From assembly GCA_019247135.1 (NCBI GenBank), contig JAFAPL010000701.1, forward strand, positions 1-14,108: a stretch of 14,108 nt of DNA. Reading direction: 5' to 3'. Each line of letters begins with the position of its first letter. Position 1 is the first letter of the stretch. A program made the position numbers and the translations under genes. The stretch comes from Chloroflexota bacterium. Lineage in GTDB: Bacteria; Chloroflexota; UBA6077; CF-72. Of this stretch, positions 7,192 through 14,108 are shown piece after piece. Under the pieces are notes generated by a model, which saw only the letters and a list, made by a program, of their open reading frames with translations, made no database searches and was not told the origin of the DNA.

Positions 7192-8139
7192 GTGAGCAGC
7201 AGCACACCCGCGACGGTCGAGACGCGGAGGCAGCGAGGCGCTCGTGACCGTGCACGAGGCGGCCTGGAGGGCGCCATCGTCGAGACGGTCGCTTACGCCG
7301 ACGTGTTCGACTATCCGCTGACCGTCGACGAGCTGCACCGGTACCTCATTCGGGTGCCCGCGAGTCGTGGCACGGTTCGCGCGGCGGTTGCTTCGCTGAC
7401 AAGCCCGGGCCACGTGCTCACGCGCTCAGGCAAGTACATCACCCTGGCAGGCCGGGAAGAGACCATCGAGACGCGCCGACATCGCGCGGCTGTGTCGGCA
7501 CAGTACTGGCAGCGGGCGACGCGATATGGAAGGTTGATCGGCAGCGTGCCGTTCGTCCGCATGGTGGCGGTCACCGGCGCGCTGGCCATGGACAACGTCG
7601 CGGACGCGGATATCGACTACATGATCGTCACAGAATCGGGGCGGCTGTGGCTGTCTCGAGCATTCGTGGTGGGACTGGTACGCGTCGCCGCGGCGCGCGG
7701 GGTAACGCTGTGTCCAAACTACTTTCTGTCGGAACGCGCGCTGGTCATCGACGAAAAGAATCTGTTTACTGCACACGAAGTCACGCAGATGGTCCCCATC
7801 TCTGGCAGTGCCACGTATGCGAAGTTCCGCGAGCTGAATCACTGGACCGCCGGCTTTTTGCCGAACGCGGTTGGGAGTCCGCGTCGCATCGCCGTCGCGG
7901 AGCCCCGCCATCCAGGAGTACGCGCCGCGGCTGAGTACGCGCTGCGCTCGCCGCTCGGCTCAGGTATGGAGCACTGGGAACGCACACGCAAGATGAGAAA
8001 GCTCGGACGGCGCGGCAACGGACACACCGAAGCTGCGTTCGGCCCGGATTGGTGCAAAGGGCATTTCGACGACCACGGCCAACTCACGCTGGCGCGCTAT
8101 TCGGCCCGGCTGGAGGCACTGGAGCTGGCGTTCACGTGA
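7192..8139 (+). CDS. Winged-helix plus nucleotidyltransferase-like protein of unknown function
   Basis: 315 residues in two apparent parts. Residues about 25-90 look like a winged-helix fold: AIVETVAYADVFDYPLTVDELHRYL, then a recognition-helix-like stretch and a beta-wing (VLTRSGKYITL). Residues about 115-225 resemble a minimal nucleotidyltransferase: VAVTGALAMDN (126-135) then DADIDYMIVTESGRLW (138-153), giving the strand-turn and the DxD pair D140/D142. The usual GS pair is GA here (G129, A130), so activity is uncertain. It continues with CPNYFLSERAL and LFTAHEVTQM, blocks I recall from uncharacterised proteins of this kind. The C-terminal about 90 residues are basic. GTG 7192 is fixed by AGGAGG. 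It is the first gene of the rightward operon, its stop overlapping the next start as GTGA. It could transfer a nucleotide to a pathway intermediate or be a non-catalytic relative; this is inference. Confidence 0.82.
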   Translation: MSSSTPATVETRRQRGARDRARGGLEGAIVETVAYADVFDYPLTVDELHRYLIRVPASRGTVRAAVASLTSPGHVLTRSGKYITLAGREETIETRRHRAAVSAQYWQRATRYGRLIGSVPFVRMVAVTGALAMDNVADADIDYMIVTESGRLWLSRAFVVGLVRVAAARGVTLCPNYFLSERALVIDEKNLFTAHEVTQMVPISGSATYAKFRELNHWTAGFLPNAVGSPRRIAVAEPRHPGVRAAAEYALRSPLGSGMEHWERTRKMRKLGRRGNGHTEAAFGPDWCKGHFDDHGQLTLARYSARLEALELAFT

Positions 8140-9632
8140 TCGACGTCCTGCTCGGTCAGTCATATTTCCTCCGCTTCGACCCGAAGTTGTGGGCTGCGAT
8201 GCAGCCCTACCCTCCGCTCGGGACGCTGTACGCGGCGAGCTATCTGCGTAGTCGCGGCTACGCGGTCGATCTGTTCGACGCGATGCTGTCGGAATCCGAA
8301 GCGGAGTGGGATGAGCGGCTAGCACGCACCCAACCGCGAGTCGCGGTGCTGTACGAGGACAACTTCAACTATCTGTCGAAGATGTGCCTGCTGCGCATGC
8401 GCGAGGCGGCGTTCACGATGATTCGTATGGCGCGCAGGCGCGGCTGCACCGTGGTCGTCGGTGGCTCCGATGCCACCGATCATGCTGCGTTGTATCTGGA
8501 TGCTGGCGCCGACTATGTGCTGATCGGCGAGGGCGAGATCACGCTCGGCGAAGTTATCGATCGTGAGCTGCGGCACTCCCAGGGCGAGGTCGAGAGCATT
8601 CTGGGGCTGGCGTACGTGAAGGATGGCGACACGGTGACGACGCCGCACCGGCCGGACATCAAAGACGTCGACGCACTGCCATTTCCAGCCTGGGATCTGG
8701 TGGACATCGAACGCTACCGCAAGATCTGGTGCGAGCGGCACGGCTACTACTCGATGAATATCGCGACCGCGCGTGGGTGCCCGTACCACTGCAACTGGTG
8801 CGCGAAGCCGATCTGGGGCCAGCGCTACCACGTCCGGAGTCCGGAAAACGTCGTTGCCGAGCTGGCGTGGCTGAAAAGGACCTATCGACCGGACCACATC
8901 TGGTTCGCGGACGACATTTTCGGGTTGAAACCAGGTTGGGTGGAGCGGTTCGCGGAACTGGTGGAGGAGCACGACGCGCGCGTACCCTTCAAGAGCTTGC
9001 AGCGAGTGGACCTGATTTTGAAAGGCGACACGGTGGACGGCCTGCGCCGAGCCGGAGCGCAGCGCGTGTGGGTTGGAGCGGAGTCCGGATCGCAAAAAAT
9101 CTTGGATGCCATGGAGAAAGGCACGCAAGTCGAACACATCTACGAAGCAACGCGCCGGCTCCATGCTGCTGGCATCGAGGTTGGCTTCTTTCTCCAGTTC
9201 GGGTACCCTGGCGAAACGCGCGAAGACGTCGAGCGCACGCTGCAGATGGTGCGCGACTGTCAGCCGGACGACATCGGGATGTCGGTCTCGTATCCGTTGC
9301 CGGGCACGCGTTTTTATGCCGCGGTGCAGCACGAGCTGGGATCCAAGCAGAACTGGCAGGACTCCGAAGACCTGGCGATGCTGTATAGCGGACCCTTCAG
9401 CACCGCGTTTTATCGGCTGCTGCACCGTGTGCTGCACCGCGAATTCCGTGCGCGTCGCGCGTGGAGGGACTTGCGACGGAGCCGGAGCGTCGGCAAGCGC
9501 CAGCTGCGACAGCTCGCAAGCATCGCGTACAGCGCGGTGACCCTGCCATTCCTGCGGTTCGAGCTCGAGCGGCGGGCACGCGCGCCACACCAGGGGCTGC
9601 GTACCTTGCTGCCGGTCGTGCCCGAGTCCTGA
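8136..9632 (+). CDS. B12-binding-type radical SAM enzyme, tandem copy 1
   Basis: 498 residues with the layout of B12-dependent radical SAM enzymes (the group including BchE, HpnP and several methylases). The N-terminal Rossmann region (about 1-150) has the PYPPLGTLYAASYL opening, FDAMLSE, VVVGGSDAT (about 107-114) and YVLIGEGEITL, all typical of cobalamin-binding domains; the DxHxxG base-off motif is not seen. The core starts near 205 with TARGCPYHCNWC, giving C215, C219 and C222. WFADDIF, VGAESGSQ and FGYPGET are standard radical SAM blocks. About 110 Arg-rich residues follow. The open frame extends upstream, but the domain begins at GTG 8136, which overlaps the preceding stop as GTGA. Likely reaction is radical methylation, ring formation or rearrangement on an unreactive carbon; substrate unknown. 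It is clearly paralogous to the next gene. Confidence 0.92.
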   Translation: MIDVLLGQSYFLRFDPKLWAAMQPYPPLGTLYAASYLRSRGYAVDLFDAMLSESEAEWDERLARTQPRVAVLYEDNFNYLSKMCLLRMREAAFTMIRMARRRGCTVVVGGSDATDHAALYLDAGADYVLIGEGEITLGEVIDRELRHSQGEVESILGLAYVKDGDTVTTPHRPDIKDVDALPFPAWDLVDIERYRKIWCERHGYYSMNIATARGCPYHCNWCAKPIWGQRYHVRSPENVVAELAWLKRTYRPDHIWFADDIFGLKPGWVERFAELVEEHDARVPFKSLQRVDLILKGDTVDGLRRAGAQRVWVGAESGSQKILDAMEKGTQVEHIYEATRRLHAAGIEVGFFLQFGYPGETREDVERTLQMVRDCQPDDIGMSVSYPLPGTRFYAAVQHELGSKQNWQDSEDLAMLYSGPFSTAFYRLLHRVLHREFRARRAWRDLRRSRSVGKRQLRQLASIAYSAVTLPFLRFELERRARAPHQGLRTLLPVVPES

Positions 9633-9637
9633 CACGT

Positions 9638-11044
9638 ATGGATCTGCTTCTCACGCACGGGTATTTTCTGTACGAGGATCCGCACGAGCTGGCGGTGATG
9701 AAGCCCTATCCGCCGTTAGGGCTGCTGTATATCAGCTCGCATTTGAAGGCACGCGGAGTGCCGACTGCGCTGTTCGATACGACGTTCTCTCGTCCGGATG
9801 ATCTGGACGCGTACTTACGTCGCGAGCGCCCGCGTGTGGTCGGACTGTACTGCAATCTGATGACGCGCACGCGAGTGCTGGACATCATGCGGACCGCCAG
9901 GGAGGTGGGCAGCGTCGTTGTCGCTGGCGGACCGGACCCAGCGAATTATCTGGACGAGTACCTCTCGCACGGCGCGGATGTGATCGTCATCGGCGAGGGC
10001 GAGCTGACGTTGGAAGAACTGGTGCCGCATTTGCTCGAGCATGGCGTACGCGACCTGTCGGATATTCGCGGCATCGCGTATCGGGCGGACGGCGGCCAGA
10101 TCGTACGCACCGAGCCTCGGCCGTTGATTCCCGATCTGAATGCGCAGCCCTTTCCAGATAGAGCGGCCATCGATCAACCGGAGTACGTGCGCATCTGGCG
10201 GGACCATCACGGACAGGGCTCCGTCTCCCTGATCACCGCGCGCGGGTGTCCGTTCACGTGCACCTGGTGCAGCCACGCCGTGTTCGGATACTCACACCGC
10301 CGTCGCTCGCCAACGAACGTCGTGGACGAAGTCGAACAGATCGTGTCCGAATATAAACCGGATCAATTGTGGTACGCCGACGACGTGTTCACGATCAATC
10401 ACAAATGGCTGTTCGAGTACGCACACGAGCTCGAGCAGCGCGGCTTACGACTGCCGTTCGAGACGATCTCACGCGAAGACCGACTCAACGAGCAGGTCGT
10501 CGAAACCCTCGCGCGCATGGGCTGCTACCGCTTGTGGATCGGTGCCGAAAGTGGGTCGCAACGCGTGCTGGATGCAATGAAGCGACGCACCCAGGCAGCA
10601 CGCGTGCGTGAGATGGTGCACTTGCTCCAGCGCTATGGGATCGAAGTGGGCATGTTCATCATGCTCGGCTACGAAGGTGAGGAGCGGTCCGACATCGAAG
10701 CAACGGTCTCACATCTGAAGGAAGCGGGACCGAACACATTTCTCACGACTGTCGCCTACCCGATCAAGAACACGCCGTATTACGAGAGCGTCAAAGAGCG
10801 CGTGGTCGCGCGGCGCGAGTGGGAACAGGGTTCAGATCGCGACTACACGGTGGCCGGTCGACACTCGATGCGGTACTACGATTTCGCGACGCGCTGGATG
10901 GTCAGCGAGGTCGCGTTGCACAAACAACGCAGGGATGTTCGTTTGCGAACAACACCGCGTCTGGCGAAAACGTTCGTATCTGCGCAAATCGGTCGGATCG
11001 GGATGCTGCTCACCGAACGCGAGCGAGAGCCGGCGCTTCCATGA
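9638..11044 (+). CDS. B12-binding-type radical SAM enzyme, tandem copy 2
   Basis: 468 residues, aligning with the preceding protein nearly end to end: THGYFLYEDPHELAVMKPYPPLGLLY against the same block in copy 1, then GGPDPANYL, VIVIGEGELTLEEL, TARGCPFTCTWC (C204, C208, C211), WYADDVF, IGAESGSQ and LGYEGEE. The N-terminal half is a cobalamin-binding Rossmann domain in architecture, again without a DxHxxG motif. The open frame reaches back to 9461, inside copy 1, but ATG 9638 begins exactly at the domain and lies 5 bases after the preceding stop, so it is chosen. Ribosome site is weak (GAG), so it may rely on reinitiation. Its Cys loop differs from copy 1 (SHAVFG against AKPIWG), suggesting a different substrate or step. 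Its stop overlaps the next gene as ATGA. Confidence 0.92.
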   Translation: MDLLLTHGYFLYEDPHELAVMKPYPPLGLLYISSHLKARGVPTALFDTTFSRPDDLDAYLRRERPRVVGLYCNLMTRTRVLDIMRTAREVGSVVVAGGPDPANYLDEYLSHGADVIVIGEGELTLEELVPHLLEHGVRDLSDIRGIAYRADGGQIVRTEPRPLIPDLNAQPFPDRAAIDQPEYVRIWRDHHGQGSVSLITARGCPFTCTWCSHAVFGYSHRRRSPTNVVDEVEQIVSEYKPDQLWYADDVFTINHKWLFEYAHELEQRGLRLPFETISREDRLNEQVVETLARMGCYRLWIGAESGSQRVLDAMKRRTQAARVREMVHLLQRYGIEVGMFIMLGYEGEERSDIEATVSHLKEAGPNTFLTTVAYPIKNTPYYESVKERVVARREWEQGSDRDYTVAGRHSMRYYDFATRWMVSEVALHKQRRDVRLRTTPRLAKTFVSAQIGRIGMLLTEREREPALP

Positions 11045-11712
11045 GCGTTGCCGTCGCGCCGTTGGAGCGGCGTGTGTGGCGCGAATTTCTCCGCCTGAAA
11101 ATGCGGCTCTGGGACCAACGGCGTTACGGCAGATTGGTGTTGGAGCGAGTCGGCGATATGCCGCTGGTCGTCCTCCCAGAGGTGTTCAATCCGGTGCTGC
11201 TGCGCTCGGGTGCGTTCCTGGTGGAGGTGCTTGACAAACTGGCGCCGCCGCGTGCGCACGTGCTGGATCTCGGCTGTGGTTCGGGCGCAGCGGGTATCGC
11301 GGCCGCTTTGCGCGGCTGCAGGGTGGTCGCGGTCGACATCAACCCATCGGCGGTGCGATGTACGCGAATCAATGCGCTGCTCAACAACGTCAGCGTCGAT
11401 GTGCATCAGGGCGACCTGTTTGCACCAGTCAAAGACGAGCGTTTCGACCTCGTTTTGTTCAATCCACCGTATTACCGGGGTCAGCCGCGTGATGCGCTGG
11501 ATCATGCATGGCGATCTCCCGACGTCATCGAGCGTTTCTCGGCAGAACTGCGGGCCCACATGTACGACGACGGACGGGCGCTGGTGGTATTGTCGACCGA
11601 CGGTGAGCGCGACAGTTTTCTCGCGAATCTCGCCGTGCAGGGCTTCCAGTACGAAGTGATCGCGCAGCGGGACTATGGGAACGAGCTGATGAGCGTGTAC
11701 TCCGTATGCTGA
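11041..11712 (+). CDS. SAM-dependent methyltransferase with NPPY motif, HemK/PrmC-like
   Basis: 223-residue class I methyltransferase. Motif I is VLDLGCGSG at 74-82, the acidic residue D99 lies in VVAVDINP, a GDLF element is at 124-127, and NPPYYRG sits at 141-147. (D/N)PPY marks enzymes that methylate a planar nitrogen: glutamine in release factors (PrmC, N6AMT1) or adenine/cytosine amino groups. The lead-in VLPEVFNPVLLRSGAFLVEVL resembles the N6AMT1/HemK segment just before the fold. It is shorter than PrmC (about 280) and lacks its N-terminal helical domain, so it is not simply release-factor methyltransferase. Because it sits inside a radical SAM operon, joined by ATGA overlap upstream and a 7-base overlap downstream, I infer it acts on an amide or amine in the pathway product, or on a pathway protein. 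Small standalone modification methylase is the alternative. Confidence 0.88.
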   Translation: MSVAVAPLERRVWREFLRLKMRLWDQRRYGRLVLERVGDMPLVVLPEVFNPVLLRSGAFLVEVLDKLAPPRAHVLDLGCGSGAAGIAAALRGCRVVAVDINPSAVRCTRINALLNNVSVDVHQGDLFAPVKDERFDLVLFNPPYYRGQPRDALDHAWRSPDVIERFSAELRAHMYDDGRALVVLSTDGERDSFLANLAVQGFQYEVIAQRDYGNELMSVYSVC

Positions 11713-13175
11713 TCCTGTATAACCCGCCCAGCTCCGCACGACGCAAACCGGTCATGCCGCTGGCGCTGCTCGCGCTGGGCGCCCTGCTCGAAGGTCGGCA
11801 CGACTACACGATCGTCGACGGCAACCTCGACCTGTCGGCGCTCGACACGATCGACCGACTGGTTCGCGAAGGCGCCGACATGCTGGCGGTCACAGTGATG
11901 CCTGGTCCGCAGTTAGCTGACGCGGTGCCGCTGTGCAAAGAGATCAAATCCCGCCACCCGGACCTGGTCGTCGTCTGGGGCGGTTATTTTCCTACGCAGC
12001 ACTACGACGTCTGCCTGCGTTCGGGCTATGTGGATTACGTCGTCCGCGGGCACGGTGAAGTCGTTTTTCTCAATCTGGTCGATGCGCTCGCGCGCGGCGA
12101 GGATGCGACCGATCTGCAAGGCCTCGCATATCGTGATGCGAGCGGCATGGTGCGCACCAACGACATGCCCACGATTCCGCATCCGGACAGTCTGCCTGAC
12201 TTCCCGTACGAGCGGATCGAGATGCAGCGCTACGCGCGAGCCTCGTTCATGGGCGAGCGTACACTCGCCCACCACTCCAGCTACGGGTGTCCGTTCTTCT
12301 GCAATTTCTGCGCGGTCGTCAATATGGTGGGCGGTCGCTGGCTGGCGCAATCAGCAGAACGAACTGCCAACGTCACACGCCGGCTGGTGACGGAGTTCGG
12401 CGCCAACGCCGTGGAGTTCTACGACAACAACTTCTTTGTCCACGAGGCACGTACGGCGGATTTCGCGGAGCGGATCAAAGATCTTCAGGTTGGCTGGTGG
12501 GGCGACGCGCGGATCGACACGCTGCTGCGCTACTCCGACCGTAGCTGGGAGCTCATGCGCGACGCCGGACTGCGCATGGTGTTCATGGGCGCGGAATCCG
12601 GTTCTGACGAGACGTTGAAGCGCATGAACAAGGGCGGCTCGGCGTCGACGCAGAAGACGCTGTGGATCGCGGAAAAGATGCAGTCGTATGGGATCGTGCC
12701 GGAGTTCTCGTTTGTGCTCGGCAATCCGCCGGACCCGGAGGCTGATGTCCACTCCACGCTGGACTTCATTCGCAAAGTCAAGCGCGTCAATCCGCAATCC
12801 GAGATCATCATGTACGTGTACACGCCCGTGCCGCTCGCGGGCGAGCTGTACGACCAGGCACAGGCCCAGGGGTTTCTCTTTCCCAAGTCGCTGGAGGAGT
12901 GGATCAGCGATGATTGGCAAGATTTCTCACAACGGCGCAGCTCGTCGATTCCGTGGCTGCACGATCCTCTGCGGCAAGAGCTGAAGGATTTCGAGCGTGT
13001 CCTGAGCGCGTACTATCCGACGGTTACCAATCCGCGTCTGCGCGGCCTGCGGCGGATGGCGTTACGGGCGGTCAGTGCCTGGCGGTACCACTTGCAGATC
13101 TATCGTTACCCACTCGAGCTACGATCGCTGCAGCGTGTACTGGCATATCAGCGACCCGAGACGTGTGGCTTCTGA
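11706..13175 (+). CDS. B12-binding-type radical SAM enzyme, divergent third member
   Basis: 489 residues. The first about 150 form a cobalamin-binding-like Rossmann domain: ILYNPPSSARRKPVMPLALLAL, YTIVDGNLDL, VVVWGGYFPT (about 88-97), then VDYVVRGHGEVVFLNL. The radical SAM core has SSYGCPFFCNFC with C195, C199 and C202, a FYDNNFF segment, WWGDARIDTLL, MGAESGSDETL and FVLGNPPDPE. About 110 residues of C-terminal extension end with basic helices. It differs from the two tandem enzymes in its opening (VMPLALL instead of PYPPLG) and core loops, so it probably catalyses another step. ATG 11706 overlaps the methyltransferase by 7 bases, so it is coupled to it. It is the last gene of the operon; its final 28 bases overlap the convergent membrane gene. 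No terminator hairpin is possible in a separate intergenic space. Confidence 0.92.
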   Translation: MLILYNPPSSARRKPVMPLALLALGALLEGRHDYTIVDGNLDLSALDTIDRLVREGADMLAVTVMPGPQLADAVPLCKEIKSRHPDLVVVWGGYFPTQHYDVCLRSGYVDYVVRGHGEVVFLNLVDALARGEDATDLQGLAYRDASGMVRTNDMPTIPHPDSLPDFPYERIEMQRYARASFMGERTLAHHSSYGCPFFCNFCAVVNMVGGRWLAQSAERTANVTRRLVTEFGANAVEFYDNNFFVHEARTADFAERIKDLQVGWWGDARIDTLLRYSDRSWELMRDAGLRMVFMGAESGSDETLKRMNKGGSASTQKTLWIAEKMQSYGIVPEFSFVLGNPPDPEADVHSTLDFIRKVKRVNPQSEIIMYVYTPVPLAGELYDQAQAQGFLFPKSLEEWISDDWQDFSQRRSSSIPWLHDPLRQELKDFERVLSAYYPTVTNPRLRGLRRMALRAVSAWRYHLQIYRYPLELRSLQRVLAYQRPETCGF

Positions 13176-14108
13176 GCCAGCGCGAATCCGAGACAGATCG
13201 CGAACAATCCCGCCGTTGGTATGAACGTCAGGAACGTGTCGAACAGGCCGTGGACCAGAAACGCCAGGAGTGCCAGCCCGACACCGATCGCGTAATACGC
13301 CTGGTTCAGGTTGCGCGATGTGCGCACCACGCCGACAACGCGCATCAATGGCGGCCCGACCAGCCACGCGAAGGCGATCAAGCCCAGGAAGCCAGTGTCG
13401 GCGAGGATTTCGAGGTACAGGTTGTTGGCCTGGACGCGCTCGTCCCAGCTATCGAGTCCGAGCTCGGCGCCGTAAAGGTGGCGGAAGTTGTCGGTGCCCA
13501 CGCCGAGCACTGGATTGCGCTGGATCAACTGCACGGCGGCCTGCCAGAGGTTCACGCGTGGCACGACCCAGGGCGCCACGGAGTCGTCGCGAGGCAGTAC
13601 CGCTGGCGCCTGGCTCGGCCCGCCCTGATCGACGGTGACGAGCGTCTGTGCGTTCGGCCAGCCGCGTTCGTAGAACTGGACGACGTCCTGCTCGACCATG
13701 TCCCATTCGAGACGATACGTGCCGCCGGGCAGGGCGGCCACGTCGACCGGTGCGTCGATGTGGATACTTGCTCCTGGCGGGACGTCACGCGGCAACGGCA
13801 GTTCGCCTTCTGGGAGGTCAAGCAGCGCCGAGCCGTCCGCGTTCAACCAGTGGTACGTCAGCACAAAGGGATGGACGCCGTCGCGCGTCCAGACGATGCG
13901 ACCTTCATTGCGTATGTCGACGCCTACGCTCGCTGCGCTCGCTGCGCTCGCTCCGCTCGCGGGATTGCCGTGCAGCTCTATGTTCTGGGGCACCTGGTAG
14001 ACGGCGCCGTACCAATCGGCATCGTTTTCGGTCACCAGCCGCAGATCGAAGACTGGATCGCGGGCGGCGTCCACGGCCATCATCACGATCAGCAGCGTCG
14101 TTACCAGC
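13148..14108 (-). CDS. O-antigen ligase/Wzy-like membrane protein with inserted extracytoplasmic beta domain (5' truncated by window)
   Basis: Polytopic membrane protein that would polymerise or ligate lipid-linked glycans on the outer face of the membrane. The frame remains open to the right edge through hydrophobic codons (LVTTLLIV), so the GTG at 14086 is not the true start. Numbering from that codon: a membrane helix end (1-8), an extracytoplasmic region (about 12-175), then the ligase signature WQAAVQLIQRNPVLGVGTDNF (181-201) and NNLYLEILADTGFLGLIAF (221-239), matching the family's RP-G-G-NF and HN-Y-TG-GL motifs; three C-terminal helices follow. Residues about 54-153 form a beta-sandwich-like domain with VDIRNEGRIVW, LTYHWLNADG and YRLEWDMVEQ, a pattern of bacterial Ig-like modules that I recall from Chloroflexota surface proteins. 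The usual AHN is ANN here. It faces the Wzx-like flippase across the radical SAM cluster. Confidence 0.85.
   Translation of the reverse strand, partial: LVTTLLIVMMAVDAARDPVFDLRLVTENDADWYGAVYQVPQNIELHGNPASGASAASAASVGVDIRNEGRIVWTRDGVHPFVLTYHWLNADGSALLDLPEGELPLPRDVPPGASIHIDAPVDVAALPGGTYRLEWDMVEQDVVQFYERGWPNAQTLVTVDQGGPSQAPAVLPRDDSVAPWVVPRVNLWQAAVQLIQRNPVLGVGTDNFRHLYGAELGLDSWDERVQANNLYLEILADTGFLGLIAFAWLVGPPLMRVVGVVRTSRNLNQAYYAIGVGLALLAFLVHGLFDTFLTFIPTAGLFAICLGFALAQKPHVSGR
13928..13963. repeat. Nine-base tandem repeat (GCTCGCTGC) inside the ligase-like gene
   Basis: Units GCTCGCTGC (13928-13936), GCTCGCTGC (13937-13945), GCTCGCTCC (13946-13954) and a degenerate GCTCGCGGG (13955-13963). Nine bases keep the frame, and on the minus strand they encode a Ser-Ala-Ala run, with one Gly replacing Ala, between the membrane helix side and the beta domain. 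It looks like a flexible linker that can change length in threes; a prone-to-slip tract is inference. Confidence 0.75.

Noticed and set aside
8319..9635. 438-codon open frame on the minus strand, antisense to the first tandem radical SAM gene
   Set aside because: Its translation has no recognisable domain and its composition is the usual antisense image of a GC-rich gene; the plus-strand frame carries complete radical SAM motifs.
11041..11712. Reading the NPPY methyltransferase as a DNA methylase of a restriction or defence system
   Set aside because: No endonuclease or specificity gene is nearby, the protein is small, and it is translationally locked into a radical SAM operon.

Overview
This is a 14.1 kb stretch of GC-rich bacterial DNA, with very dense gene packing and no RNA genes, CRISPR array or insertion sequence that I can see. 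Genes end to end overlap: all three convergent pairs overlap at their 3' ends (9, 83 and 28 bases), and most same-strand neighbours overlap by 4 to 7 bases or lie 5 bases apart. High GC, GTG starts, a LivM-type transporter and an O-antigen-ligase-like protein carrying a beta-sandwich domain of a kind I associate with Chloroflexota suggest a Chloroflexota-like, possibly uncultured, bacterium. That assignment is inference; nothing here is a taxonomic marker.

Left part (1-3120): the C-terminal half of a branched-chain amino acid ABC permease (LivM) runs in from the left edge. It meets a minus-strand gene of unknown function (567-1571). Next is a minus-strand metal-dependent amidohydrolase of the imidazolonepropionase/prolidase-like group (1717-3003). 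Two short direct-repeat pairs lie in the two intergenic gaps and are candidate operators.

Middle and right (3179-14108): a Wzx-like polysaccharide flippase (+) and a Wzy/O-antigen-ligase-like membrane protein (-, cut by the right edge) bracket eight genes in two divergent operons. The leftward operon (7053 to 4404) is methyltransferase, radical SAM/SPASM enzyme, methyltransferase. The rightward operon (7192 to 13175) is a winged-helix/nucleotidyltransferase-like protein, two tandem paralogous B12-type radical SAM enzymes, an NPPY methyltransferase, and a third B12-type radical SAM enzyme. All start from a 138-base divergent control region.

Taken together, four radical SAM proteins and three methyltransferases between a flippase and a polymerase/ligase point to radical-based tailoring of a membrane-exported glycan, glycolipid or other lipid-linked product. 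No glycosyltransferase and no precursor-peptide gene is visible in the window, so the substrate is unknown. This bracketed block is the best candidate here for an undescribed system.
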